A stretch of 38,188 nt of DNA from Flavobacterium sp. (GTDB lineage Bacteria > Bacteroidota > Bacteroidia > Flavobacteriales > Flavobacteriaceae): positions 1 through 38,188 of the forward strand of contig NZ_JAQWTM010000035.1 in the NCBI RefSeq assembly GCF_029242675.1, written 5' to 3'. Within the stretch, counting starts at the first letter, position 1. Each line of letters opens with the position of its first letter. A program made the translations under genes and the position numbers. The notes below the pieces were generated by a model that worked only from the letters and a program-made list of their open reading frames with translations, was not told the DNA's origin and ran no database searches. Below, piece after piece: positions 28,164 through 38,124 of the stretch.

Positions 28164-28628
28164 ATGATACTATCAAAAACAACACTGGCGCTATTGGTTA
28201 TGGCTTCAACTGCTTTTACTTTTCTTAGCCGTCACACTACTACTACCGTTACTACCGATTATATCCCTTTTTTGGTAAAAACCGACCAACAAACCGACTT
28301 GCAAAAAAGCATCGCTGCCGGTAAGGAGGTCTATGCCGATTTTTGCATGCAGTGCCACCAAGCAACTGGAAAAGGCAGTGGCACTAGTTTTCCGCCTCTT
28401 GACGGATCCGATTGGCTCAAAAACAAACGAACGGAAAGCATTCATGCTGTCAAATACGGTCAAAAAGGAGCGATTACAGTTAACGGAAAAAAATTCAACA
28501 GCATGATGCCCTCCATGGGATTAAGTGACGAAGAAGTCGCTGATGTGATGAATTACATTATGAATAGCTGGACCAACAAACAGTCTAAAATGGTTACTGC
28601 AAAAGAGGTAGCTCTAGTCAAAAAATAA
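28164..28628 (+). CDS. Class I cytochrome c
   Basis: CMQCHQATGKGSG (CxxCH) and distal MMPSMGLSDEEVADVMNYI. Starts 2 nt after the dehydrogenase stop. Confidence 0.9.
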   Translation: MILSKTTLALLVMASTAFTFLSRHTTTTVTTDYIPFLVKTDQQTDLQKSIAAGKEVYADFCMQCHQATGKGSGTSFPPLDGSDWLKNKRTESIHAVKYGQKGAITVNGKKFNSMMPSMGLSDEEVADVMNYIMNSWTNKQSKMVTAKEVALVKK

Positions 28629-28641
28629 AGTAATACACCTA

Positions 28642-30720
28642 TCAAAAAAGATAATTAACAGCGAAACCTCCGTAGTAATTGCGGGGGTTTCCTGGATAAT
28701 AGGCTCGCGGTTGCGCGGTTCCAAAACCTACCGCATTAGGTACAATACTCGCAGCATAACGGGCATCCGTCAGGTTGTTTACTCCTGCGCTTAGCGTCGC
28801 TTTTATGCTTTTTAAAATAGTAAAAGCGTAGCTTGTTTTACAATCAACTAGCCTGTAAGCCGAAGTAAATTTTGAGTTTTGATCGTTGATGGGGATTTTA
28901 CCGATACCTAAATAGGATGTACTAAAACTAAAACCTGAGTTTGAAACGGCATCTAGTGCAAAATTCCATTGTGTATTAGGCACTCCCGTTAATTTATTTC
29001 CAGAATAATCCTTTGCATCATCTACAAAATCCTTGAATCTAAAATGGTTTATTGCTGCCGAAAAATTCGTGCTTAGCTCCCAATTATTGCTTTTTATCCA
29101 CTTGTAATTGAGTTGTGCTTCGAGTCCTACATGGGAACTTGAGCCGGCGTTAATACCAATATATTGATCCTCGGCCGTTCGTCTAGCGACTAATAAATTT
29201 GTGATTTGCGTACTAAAAAAACTAATCTCGGTATGCAGCTTGTTGCCTAAAGTAGTTCCTTTCCAGCCCAATTCATAATTCCACCCAATCTCTGGTTGCA
29301 AGTTCGTATTAATTTGTCCCGTTGGCGTTAGCGTTTCAGCTACTGTTGGCGTCGAAAACCCTTTACTTACCGCTGCAAAAAGAGTTTGATTTTTGGTAAA
29401 ACTATAGGAAAGCCCTGCACGCGGTGACAAAATGGTTCCAAAACTATATTGTAACGCAGGTGCTGTACCACTACTAAAAAGGTCCTCCAAGGCATAATGC
29501 GTCGTGTTCAAAGCCAATCCGGCTTCCAAATGCCAGTTGGTCGAAAGCGAAAAATCCATTTGAGCAAAGTAATTCTGGTAGTTGCTATTTTGTTTTTTAG
29601 TGCTAAACTCGGCTCCTTGCACGCTGCCTTGATTGGGTTGCGTGAGGTATAGGTTTCTAAATAGCAAAAAGCGATAGGTGTCAAATGCCATTTCAGTCCC
29701 GACACTCATCTCAAACGGAACCGCCAAAAAAGTATTTTTATAATTCAAACTAGAACGTATCCCCATCGAAGCGGATTGATCGTCAAGAATATCGAAAGGT
29801 CGTGGTTCAAATGCTTTTTTATAATTACCAAAGACCGCAGCTTTCAACGTCCAATGATTTCCTAATTCCTGATCGTAACCAACTCCTACCAATACTTTGT
29901 CATAGGATTCAAACCCTTGGGCCGCCAACCAATTAGCTGCTGCTTTTTGTGGATTGGTTGTAAAATCCGTTTCGTTGATTGAACTTGGAATAAACGCTTT
30001 GAGTTGAGTGTAAACCGCTAAAAAACTAAGCGTCGCGCTTGTTGTAATTTGCTTTTTGGCCTGCAAATGCAGTGATTTTCGGTCATAGGAGGAATTTTGG
30101 CGAAAGCCGTCACTTTGCAAATGGCTGTAATTAACATATCCATTGGCGCTTTCTTGAGCGTACCCACCCGAGAAACTCTGCTTCAAAAGTCCGAAGCTTC
30201 CATACGTACTGTTGGATTTTACAAACGATTTTTGATTACCTCCCAGATTGGTTAAAAGGTGGATAATTCCGCCTAATCCCGCACCAAAGCTAGTCGCATT
30301 AGGACCTTTTATAATTTGGATGGAACCAATGGTCTCTAGATCGATATCTTCGATGGTTGATTCCCCTTCGGCAGTAGTCAGCGGAATGTTATCTAAATAA
30401 GTTTTGATTCGGGTGGTCCCAAAAGGTGTTCGCGCACCCATACCGCGAATGGTTATTCGGTTGGTGTTTAGCGCACCCTGTTGCATGTACACGCCGGGAA
30501 TTTTATTTAAAACTGGTGTAAGAATGGCGCCGTCATTAGTATTGATGGCGACTTTATCAATAACCGCTATGGATGCTGCAGCCACCTGCAATCGCGTAGC
30601 AATAGGTGCTGCACTAATTTTTATTTCTGATAAGGCCGTGGTGTCTTTTTGGGCTTGACCCATGCTAGAACAAGCGCAAAGGAGCAAGGTGAAAAGGGTC
30701 GCGTATTTAAGTGAAAACAC
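28642..30720 (-). CDS. TonB-dependent receptor
   Basis: Plug TRITIRGMGARTPFGTTRIKTYLDNIPLTTAEGEST, GSIQIIKGPNATSFGAGLGGIIHL; C-terminal NYYGGFAVNYLF. Confidence 0.92.
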   Translation of the reverse strand: MFSLKYATLFTLLLCACSSMGQAQKDTTALSEIKISAAPIATRLQVAAASIAVIDKVAINTNDGAILTPVLNKIPGVYMQQGALNTNRITIRGMGARTPFGTTRIKTYLDNIPLTTAEGESTIEDIDLETIGSIQIIKGPNATSFGAGLGGIIHLLTNLGGNQKSFVKSNSTYGSFGLLKQSFSGGYAQESANGYVNYSHLQSDGFRQNSSYDRKSLHLQAKKQITTSATLSFLAVYTQLKAFIPSSINETDFTTNPQKAAANWLAAQGFESYDKVLVGVGYDQELGNHWTLKAAVFGNYKKAFEPRPFDILDDQSASMGIRSSLNYKNTFLAVPFEMSVGTEMAFDTYRFLLFRNLYLTQPNQGSVQGAEFSTKKQNSNYQNYFAQMDFSLSTNWHLEAGLALNTTHYALEDLFSSGTAPALQYSFGTILSPRAGLSYSFTKNQTLFAAVSKGFSTPTVAETLTPTGQINTNLQPEIGWNYELGWKGTTLGNKLHTEISFFSTQITNLLVARRTAEDQYIGINAGSSSHVGLEAQLNYKWIKSNNWELSTNFSAAINHFRFKDFVDDAKDYSGNKLTGVPNTQWNFALDAVSNSGFSFSTSYLGIGKIPINDQNSKFTSAYRLVDCKTSYAFTILKSIKATLSAGVNNLTDARYAASIVPNAVGFGTAQPRAYYPGNPRNYYGGFAVNYLF

Positions 30721-30851
30721 AGTCTTGTTTTTATCGGGATTAACGGATTAAAAATAGGCTTTTAATCTGTATTTATCAACTCGCAAACAGACTTCCTTCG
30801 GACTCCTTTTTAGGTACTAGAAAACCATTTGTCTTAAAAAAAAATAGCAAA

Positions 30852-30884
30852 AAAAAAGCGAATCAACTAAAGGATTCGCTTTCT
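30852..30884 (-). terminator. Terminator downstream of the M23 peptidase gene
   Basis: aaagcgaatc/gattcgcttt stem; A-tract on + strand gives T-tract on - strand. Confidence 0.75.
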
Positions 30885-30903
30885 ATATACTCTTTCTACT
30901 GTT

Positions 30904-32190
30904 TTATTTTGGTGACAACCAAGGTTGCGGATTGGTGTACACTGTGTTTTGAGACAATAAGAATTTGATCACTGTTTTACCAGTATCTCCATTGGTTCGC
31001 ACTCTACCTATCGTTTGCTTACCACTCACTTTTTCTCCTTGACTAACCGATACCGAACTAAGGTTTTGGTAGACCGTAAAGAAATCTCCGTGTTGTATGA
31101 CTACCGCTTTGTTTATTGGTGACAACACGATTACACTCGCTACTTCACCGCTAAAAACGGCTCTAGCGCTTGCACCTTCATTAGTTGTGATTTCGACTCC
31201 ACTGTTGTGAATAACTAAAGTGCTGTAAATAGGATGTGCTTGATCTCCATACCCTAGGGAAATAAATCCTTTTTCAACGGGCCATGGCAAGCTTCCTCTA
31301 TTGGCTCTAAAATTATCAGCTACAATTTTTGACTCCGGTGTTAACTCGATTCTAGAAGACGAAACGGGTGCTTTGGCGGCTTTGGCAGCGACTTCCTTAG
31401 GTGTGTCATTGGATTTAGAAGCCAGGGCTTGTGCTTTGGCTCTTTCTAGCGCCGCTTTTCTGTTCGCTTCGGCGATTGCCTCTCTAATTAAACGGTCAAT
31501 TTGTTTGTCGATCGATTTGGATTCTCTTTGCTTTTTGCGAATGTCAGATACGATTCGGTTTTTATCTTTCTTAATTGAATTTACCAATTGTTCTTGAATT
31601 TGCTTCTCTTTGACAAGAGCAACACGTTCTTTCTCATTCTCAACCAATAGTTTTTTCTTTGCTACTTTTTGAACGTTTAATTTGGCATTGAAGTCAACAA
31701 GTTCTACTGATTTCGCATTAATTTCAATACCTTGGTTTTTTCTAAAACTGGTATATTGTTTTAAATATTGCGCGCGCTTGTATGCCTGCAAGAAATTTTC
31801 AGACGATAAAATAAACATGGCCCTACTTTGTTCTGATCGGCTTTTATACGATTTCACAATCATCTTAGCGTAATCTTCTTTCAGGATTTTTAGTTCCTTG
31901 TTGAGTTTATTAATCTTCATTTGATTAATATACATATCATTGGCCAAAAGCTTCATTTGCTTTTCGGTTGTATTGATCAAGGTTTCTTTAAGGCGAATTT
32001 TATTTTTTTGGATCAAGAAAACGTTCATTGCTGATTTCTCCTTCGACTTTACGTTAAGCAGCATCTTTTCGTTTTCTCTAATCTCTTTTTGTATTTCAGC
32101 TTTACGTTGTTCTAACTTTTCTTGTTGCGACTGGCTCCATGACAGGGAAGTCAGACAGATAAATAGTAGGCTTAGGAGAAATTTTTGCAT
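30904..32190 (-). CDS. EnvC-like murein hydrolase activator, coiled coil plus M23 peptidase-like domain
   Basis: Signal peptide, long coiled coil, LPWPVEKGFISLGYGDQAHPIYSTLVIHNSGVEITTNEGASARAVFSGEVASVIV. Confidence 0.9.
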   Translation of the reverse strand: MQKFLLSLLFICLTSLSWSQSQQEKLEQRKAEIQKEIRENEKMLLNVKSKEKSAMNVFLIQKNKIRLKETLINTTEKQMKLLANDMYINQMKINKLNKELKILKEDYAKMIVKSYKSRSEQSRAMFILSSENFLQAYKRAQYLKQYTSFRKNQGIEINAKSVELVDFNAKLNVQKVAKKKLLVENEKERVALVKEKQIQEQLVNSIKKDKNRIVSDIRKKQRESKSIDKQIDRLIREAIAEANRKAALERAKAQALASKSNDTPKEVAAKAAKAPVSSSRIELTPESKIVADNFRANRGSLPWPVEKGFISLGYGDQAHPIYSTLVIHNSGVEITTNEGASARAVFSGEVASVIVLSPINKAVVIQHGDFFTVYQNLSSVSVSQGEKVSGKQTIGRVRTNGDTGKTVIKFLLSQNTVYTNPQPWLSPK

Positions 32191-32213
32191 CTTAAAAAAA
32201 TATTTTCGCGAAT

Positions 32214-33017
32214 TTACTTAATTATAATTCGATTATAACCATTTGGAACACTATAAGGAAAAGAAAGTTCTTCATTAAAGGTAATGGTTGTGTACTCTAA
32301 ATTAATTTCAGACTTTCCTTTGGGCTGAAATGTTTTGATATTCACATTAGCAGGCATTGTAGCTTCTGGAAACACTTTGGTGTCAGCGTATGCGACTTGA
32401 ATCATGCGAGACTCCGCAGTTTGCTTGATTTCTTGCTTGTTTACCGTAAAATCAGCTCCATTAAGGTAAAATGTTTTCTTGGTATTTCCTGTTTTTGCAT
32501 CGTCTAAGCGGTACAATTGATCAACCAATGCTTCTGTGTATTTTCCTTTTTTTAAATCGTCAAGTGCTTCCCCTACTAAAAGATTTTGGATCTTATTGTA
32601 ATCCAAGTCGGTTCCTAACCACTTACTTAAAGCACTAAAATCGCCTTCGAAATAGGTTCCTTTTATTTTTTCGTAATAGCTTACTGATGTTGGAGTAATC
32701 GAAGCTTTTGCCATGGTAATCCCTAGAAAACGGATACTCACTAAAATTTGCTCGTCTTTTTTGATCTTAATTTCAGCCGTTACGTTTTGTGTTTGCTTAT
32801 CATCTGCATACTTGGCATTTGCTCTAATATATACCGATGAATAATTGCTTTTGATATTGTAGTGGTTGGCTATGATTTTAGAAGCTTTCATTTCGTCTAC
32901 TGGCTCGGTAGCGATGGCTGTGGGAATTGCTTTGTCCTTAGCTTTACAAGACACCAGCGAAACGGAGCTAATACCCGCAATGCAAAGCATCACTATAGTT
33001 CTTGAAAATAGATTCAT
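32214..33017 (-). CDS. DUF4292-like lipoprotein
   Basis: Lipoprotein signal (GISSVSLVSCKA). Position between EnvC-like and TPR genes is the usual Flavobacteriia arrangement. Confidence 0.75.
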   Translation of the reverse strand: MNLFSRTIVMLCIAGISSVSLVSCKAKDKAIPTAIATEPVDEMKASKIIANHYNIKSNYSSVYIRANAKYADDKQTQNVTAEIKIKKDEQILVSIRFLGITMAKASITPTSVSYYEKIKGTYFEGDFSALSKWLGTDLDYNKIQNLLVGEALDDLKKGKYTEALVDQLYRLDDAKTGNTKKTFYLNGADFTVNKQEIKQTAESRMIQVAYADTKVFPEATMPANVNIKTFQPKGKSEINLEYTTITFNEELSFPYSVPNGYNRIIIK

Positions 33018-33018
33018 T

Positions 33019-34368
33019 TTAATTTTTTTGTTTTAATAATTGATTGGCTTTGCCGAAATAAAATTCTTTTTTCTTGACATCACCGAGTCCATTATAGGCT
33101 TCTCCTAACTGAATATAAAAATTGGCCTCTAATGGTATATCCTCTACTACATAATCCATGCCCATTTCTAAAACGTCTTTTCCTTTTTTAAATTGCTTTA
33201 GCTGATTAAATCCTAAACCTGCATAAAAATAAAACTGTGGTTGCGCAGGAAACAACTCTAAAAGTTCATTCGATTTTTTGACTACAGCGTCAAATTGACC
33301 AAGCTCTGTATGCGCTTGAAGCAAAAGCAAATTGGTTTCGATATCAACTGTTTTGCTTTTTTCATTGGCCAAGTCGTAAAACCGAATCGCTTCTTTGTAG
33401 TTCTTTTTATTTTGGTGGTACTTCCCTATTTCCTTAGCCACATTTACATTGGGATCAGAGTCAAAATAACGCACGGCCTTTTCGACATCAGGCATGTATT
33501 GCTGATTGGCATACGCATAAATCAAGAATTCATTTAAAATCCTATGCTTGATTTTATTGTCGATTTTGGGACTTGCCAAAACTGTGTTCATTGCCGTTAC
33601 TGCCTTTGCACCGTCATTTTTGTCTAAATAAAACTTGAACAAACTCACCTGCGCCCAGACCGAAGTGGGAATGGCTTTTTCTAGTTTTTGTGCTGTTTCC
33701 AACACTTTATCAATCGCGTCATTTTTTGAGTAATAATAAATCAGCGAAATATAGTTCGACTCCTCTTGCGGGAATTTACTAATTTGCTGCAGCAAATTGG
33801 CGATTTCAGCATTTTGATATTTTCCTTGAGAGAGGATTTGTAGCTTGTAGGATTCCCTACGATCTGATTTCCCTACGGTTTCATTGAGCTCATTAATTAA
33901 ATCTAGCGCCGCATCAAATTGTCCCGTGTTCATGTAGAGTGATGTTAAATCCTCTTTGAATTTAGGGTCAAATGTAATGAGCTTATCGATGGTTTTTATA
34001 GCACCTTGGTAGTCCTTAGTAGCATAATTAACATCATACATCCCAATCCAAAACCATTTGTTAGTAGGGTCAATTTCGCTTGCTTTTTGAAAAGAAGTAA
34101 ATGCATTGCGGTAGTCCTTTTGAGCCAGATAGTTTTTACCTAATTCAAAATAAAGCACAGCGTTTTGCGGTTCTAATTTTAAGCATTGCTGCAATGAAAC
34201 GATCGCTTTGTCGTAGTTTTCAATTCCTTTTTGCTTGAGTGCTTCATAAAAATAATCTTGAAATTTGTCGGCATTGGTTTTCGTTTCTACTGCCTCTGGT
34301 TGTGCCCATAGCGCAGCAGCATTGCATAGCAAAACAAAAAGTAAAACAACAAGCGATCTTTTTTTCAT
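33019..34368 (-). CDS. Tetratricopeptide-repeat protein
   Basis: Signal peptide and repeated TPR units (AVLYFELGKNYLAQKDYRNAFTSFQKASEIDPTNKW etc.). Confidence 0.9.
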   Translation of the reverse strand: MKKRSLVVLLFVLLCNAAALWAQPEAVETKTNADKFQDYFYEALKQKGIENYDKAIVSLQQCLKLEPQNAVLYFELGKNYLAQKDYRNAFTSFQKASEIDPTNKWFWIGMYDVNYATKDYQGAIKTIDKLITFDPKFKEDLTSLYMNTGQFDAALDLINELNETVGKSDRRESYKLQILSQGKYQNAEIANLLQQISKFPQEESNYISLIYYYSKNDAIDKVLETAQKLEKAIPTSVWAQVSLFKFYLDKNDGAKAVTAMNTVLASPKIDNKIKHRILNEFLIYAYANQQYMPDVEKAVRYFDSDPNVNVAKEIGKYHQNKKNYKEAIRFYDLANEKSKTVDIETNLLLLQAHTELGQFDAVVKKSNELLELFPAQPQFYFYAGLGFNQLKQFKKGKDVLEMGMDYVVEDIPLEANFYIQLGEAYNGLGDVKKKEFYFGKANQLLKQKN

Positions 34369-34414
34369 CCTATTTTTATAAATTTCTTGGCAACCAATTT
34401 GTGGAAGAGTAACG

Positions 34415-35431
34415 CTACTCTAAAACCGAATAATCACCAATATTAACGCTAGTAAACGCGCCATCAAAACGAGCATGATTCCCGATCATGGCGTTGTCTA
34501 AAGTCGCATTTTTTATAACTGAATTCGTCTGAATCAAACTGTTTTTTACTGTAGCATTTTCGACACGACATCCTTTTCCTAACGATACGTTAGGTCCCAC
34601 TGTTGCATTTACTAAAACTACATTTTCACCAATATAACAGGGTGGAATAATCGTTGCGTTTTCTAGTTGAACCGAATCAGCAACTAGTGGCGCTCCATCT
34701 TGATGTAAAAACCCAAGCATTCTGCTATTGGTCTCCACGGTTACCTCTTTGTTACCGCAATCCATCCATTCATCTACGCTACCGGTTTTAAAAACTTTAC
34801 CGTTAGCCATCATCGCTTTGATACCATCATTAATTTGGTATTCGCCACCATTTTGAATGTTGTTATCCAATACTTTTTGCAACTCCGTTTTTAAATCTCC
34901 TACTTCCTTGAAATAATAAATCCCGATAACGGCTAGGTCACTAACGAAAGTCGTTGGTTTTTCGACTAATTCAATAATGTCATTAGTAGCGTTCAATTTT
35001 ACCACACCAAAAGCTTCTGGTTGGTCTACTTGTTTTACCCAAATCACAGCATCGGCTTGTGAATCTAATTCAAAATCCGCTCTAATCAAAGTATCTGCGT
35101 AAGCGATAACTGCTGGACCCGATAAAGAATCTTGTGCACACATGATAGCGTGACCCGTTCCAAGAGGTTGGTCTTGTCTATAAATAGATGCTTTTGCACC
35201 CAAGCTTTTAGCCAAAGTCTCTAAATCAGCGACAACTTGCTCTCCAAAAAAAGCTTCGTCACCAAGAATAAAAGCTACTTCGGTTACGGGCTCTTTTAAG
35301 ATTTTAGCAATATCCTCTACCAAACGGTGTACGATTGATTTACCGGCTATAGGAATTAAAGGTTTTGGTATTGTTAAGGTATGTGGGCGAAGGCGAGATC
35401 CACGTCCTGCCATAGGTACTATTATTTTCAT
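34415..35431 (-). CDS. Sugar-phosphate nucleotidyltransferase with left-handed beta-helix C-terminus
   Basis: MKIIVPMAGRGSRLRPHTLTIPKPLIPIAGKSIVHRLVEDI; hexapeptide-like C-terminus. Confidence 0.93.
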   Translation of the reverse strand: MKIIVPMAGRGSRLRPHTLTIPKPLIPIAGKSIVHRLVEDIAKILKEPVTEVAFILGDEAFFGEQVVADLETLAKSLGAKASIYRQDQPLGTGHAIMCAQDSLSGPAVIAYADTLIRADFELDSQADAVIWVKQVDQPEAFGVVKLNATNDIIELVEKPTTFVSDLAVIGIYYFKEVGDLKTELQKVLDNNIQNGGEYQINDGIKAMMANGKVFKTGSVDEWMDCGNKEVTVETNSRMLGFLHQDGAPLVADSVQLENATIIPPCYIGENVVLVNATVGPNVSLGKGCRVENATVKNSLIQTNSVIKNATLDNAMIGNHARFDGAFTSVNIGDYSVLE

Positions 35432-35433
35432 AT

Positions 35434-35549
35434 AAGCCCCCTAACCCCGCCACGGCGGGGAACTACTACTAGGGGTGAGTAGGATTTAAATTTATATTAG
35501 CTTCTATTTGTAATTATCGGTTCCCCGCCGCGGCGGGGTAAGGGGGCTT
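35434..35549. repeat. GC-rich nested inverted repeat
   Basis: 30-bp arms 35434-35463 and 35520-35549 pair at 28/30 positions around a 56-nt spacer. Each arm holds its own near-palindrome ccccgccNcggcgggg. Confidence 0.9.
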
Positions 35550-35983
35550 TATTTTACCCCCGTGCTACCAAATCCGCCCTCTCCTCTAGCGGTTTCGGAT
35601 AGTTCTTGTACTTCAATCCACTCAGCGCGATCGTGTTTAGCAATGATGAGTTGCGCTATTCGTTCACCGTTTTGGATCTCAAAAGCTTGATTGGATAAAT
35701 TTACTAAAATCACACCAATTTCCCCACGATAATCAGCATCAATAGTTCCCGGTGAATTAAGCACTGTGATTCCGTTTTTGAAAGCCAGGCCACTACGTGG
35801 TCGTACTTGCGCTTCGTATCCAATAGGTAATTCGATAAAAAGACCGGTTTTAATTATGGTTCTTTCTAGGGGTTGTAAGCTGATGCTTTCGGTAAGGTTA
35901 GCTCTTAAATCCATTCCTGCTGATGCTATGGTTTCATAGTGTGGCAAGGCATGTTGCGATTTATTGATGATGTTTACTTTCAT
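35549..35983 (-). CDS. dut: dUTP diphosphatase
   Basis: [61 protein letters not shown] motifs. Confidence 0.97.
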   Translation of the reverse strand: MKVNIINKSQHALPHYETIASAGMDLRANLTESISLQPLERTIIKTGLFIELPIGYEAQVRPRSGLAFKNGITVLNSPGTIDADYRGEIGVILVNLSNQAFEIQNGERIAQLIIAKHDRAEWIEVQELSETARGEGGFGSTGVK

Positions 35984-36034
35984 AATAATGTGTTTGTTTT
36001 AAAGTACAATTTGTGAATGGTACTTCTGGTTTTT

Positions 36035-36118
36035 TAGCCCTGATAGTAGCGGCATCCTTTTTATTCGCCGCGGCGAATAAAAAGATACAGCGGATAGCAG
36101 GAAATAGCTCCTGAAAAA
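36035..36118 (-). repeat. Dispersed intergenic element, copy 4 (28-bp perfect palindrome core)
   Basis: ctttttattcgccgcggcgaataaaaag at 36057-36084, flanked by tagccctgatagtagcggcatc and atacagcggatagcaggaaatagctcctgaaaaa. Confidence 0.85.
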
Positions 36119-37576
36119 CTATTTTTTTATAATTTTCAATAAGGTTTCTTTTTCGTTGTGATAAATAAAATAGAGGAAAACGATCAAAAGTCCGATGCCT
36201 ACAAAATAATTTTCGCGAAATCCATAAAAAGATATTACTGAGAAAAACACTGATAAAGAGAGGTAGCCTCCAATTTTTTTCATGTCATACGGAATAGGAT
36301 AGTATTTATTTCCTAGGTAATACGAAATGAACATCATGCTACCATAAGCTGCTAAAGTGGCTATCGCTGAACCATAATAACTCATACTTGGGATTAATAA
36401 AAAATTTAAAACCAAGGTAATTACTGCTCCCGCGATTGAAATATAAGCGCCAATATAGGTTTTGTCGATTAGCTTGTACCAAACCGATAAATTGGTATAA
36501 ATTCCAAGGAAGAAGTTAGCCAGAATAATTAAAGGAACTACTTTCATGGCGACCCAATAAGAATCGTTAGGAATCATGAGCATTTTAAATAAATCAGCAA
36601 AAACGACTACTGATAGTAATATAAACGAACCAAAAATGACAAAATATTTGGTGATCATGGCATAGGTTTGCGGTGCATTTTTATCAGAAGCATGGCTAAA
36701 GAAAAAAGGCTCGATCCCCAAGGTGTAGGCGGTGCGGTACAAAACCATGAACAGTCCTAGTTTGTAACAAGCGGAATAAACTCCCACTTCGGCCTCCGCA
36801 ATGTTAGCGGGTAGCAAGCGTCCTAAAAGGATTTTGTCAAACTGCTCGTTAATAGCAAAAGCGATACCAGCAATCATAATGGGCAAACCGTAGCGCATCA
36901 TGCTTTTCCATAAAGCAAAATTAAATTTCCATTTAAGAAACAAATAGTTGTTGGATAAAGCCACAAAAGTCAAGAAACTAGCGATGATATTTCCCATGAA
37001 TATATAGCCGATTTGATAATCAGGCACATAGTTTGTCCCTAAAAAACTATCCGGATAATACCTGGCAATTTTGGGTAAATACAATAGAAAAAAGACATTG
37101 AGCAGTAGAAATACAAGTACATTTCCGATTTTGATAATAGCGTATTTAATGGGTCTTTGGGTTGCTCGTAATTTAGAAAACGGAATAATAACCAAGGCAT
37201 CAAATACTAAAATCCATATCGCATAAGTAACGTGTTGCACATCTATTTGGAGGAACAGCGCTAACTGGTCTCGAAATAATAGTGCAATGAATAAAAAACT
37301 TATGGAGGTCCAAAATAGCGATACTGTCGTAGTCTCGATGACACTATTTTTATCGGTTTCCTTGTTATAGAATCTAAAAAAGGAGGTTTCCATTCCGTAG
37401 GCCAGCACTACATTGAAAAAAATCATCCATGCAAAAATGATGGATACTTTTCCGTACTCGACTTCTGGAAGCAAATCTGTATAAAGTGGCACCAGTATAA
37501 AACCAAACATTCGCGGTAAAACCGTAGCTAGTCCGTAAATGGCTGTTTGTTTAAAAAGGCTTTTGTATAATCCCAA
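36119..37576 (-). CDS. Oligosaccharide flippase / polysaccharide biosynthesis (MOP superfamily) membrane protein
   Basis: Multi-TM; FKQTAIYGLATVLPRMFGFILVPLYTDLLPEVEYGKVSIIFAW N-terminus. Confidence 0.92.
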   Translation of the reverse strand: MGLYKSLFKQTAIYGLATVLPRMFGFILVPLYTDLLPEVEYGKVSIIFAWMIFFNVVLAYGMETSFFRFYNKETDKNSVIETTTVSLFWTSISFLFIALLFRDQLALFLQIDVQHVTYAIWILVFDALVIIPFSKLRATQRPIKYAIIKIGNVLVFLLLNVFFLLYLPKIARYYPDSFLGTNYVPDYQIGYIFMGNIIASFLTFVALSNNYLFLKWKFNFALWKSMMRYGLPIMIAGIAFAINEQFDKILLGRLLPANIAEAEVGVYSACYKLGLFMVLYRTAYTLGIEPFFFSHASDKNAPQTYAMITKYFVIFGSFILLSVVVFADLFKMLMIPNDSYWVAMKVVPLIILANFFLGIYTNLSVWYKLIDKTYIGAYISIAGAVITLVLNFLLIPSMSYYGSAIATLAAYGSMMFISYYLGNKYYPIPYDMKKIGGYLSLSVFFSVISFYGFRENYFVGIGLLIVFLYFIYHNEKETLLKIIKK

Positions 37577-37686
37577 AATAAGAGGTGTGATTTATATTAA
37601 AAACAAAAATAACTAATTCTTTGGTTTAATAGATGGATAGATCGATCGTTTACTAATAGTGTTGGTTTAAAATGCAAAAAAGTGTG

Positions 37687-38124
37687 TTAAGACAATCCTT
37701 CTTCGTTTAAGATTTTCAAAAAGTGAAACCCTTTAGGCACAAAACCTTGGTTATAATAAAAGCGATGTGCCGTGTAATTTCCTGTAAAAGCGTCTAAAAC
37801 GGTCATGGTGCAACCTAGCTCTATCGCTTTAGCATCTACATAATCAGTCATTATTTTGCCTATTCCTTTTTGGCGGTGCTCTGGATGCACAATAAAATTA
37901 TCAATCTCCAAATATTTGCCACACCACAGCTTAATTCCAAACCATAATCCCGACAAACCAACACAAACATCACCCTCAAAAACGGCGATTTGCGTATAAT
38001 TATGCGGAACTATTGCATCAAGGTAGGATTCGTATTTCTCTAAGGTGAAATTGGAATATAAATGTTGCATTATTTCAAATTGAGCAAGCATTTCTTGTTT
38101 GGTAGTGAGTTCTTTTAGTAACAA
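37687..38124 (-). CDS. GNAT family N-acetyltransferase
   Basis: LEIDNFIVHPEHRQKGIGKIMTDYVDAKAIELGCTMTVLDAFTGNYTAHRFYYNQGFVPKGFHF. Confidence 0.93.
   Translation of the reverse strand: MLLKELTTKQEMLAQFEIMQHLYSNFTLEKYESYLDAIVPHNYTQIAVFEGDVCVGLSGLWFGIKLWCGKYLEIDNFIVHPEHRQKGIGKIMTDYVDAKAIELGCTMTVLDAFTGNYTAHRFYYNQGFVPKGFHFLKILNEEGLS

Noticed and set aside
30721-30850. Riboswitch upstream of the TonB receptor (for example cobalamin)
   Set aside because: No recognisable B12-box or long conserved structure; only short, weak hairpins.
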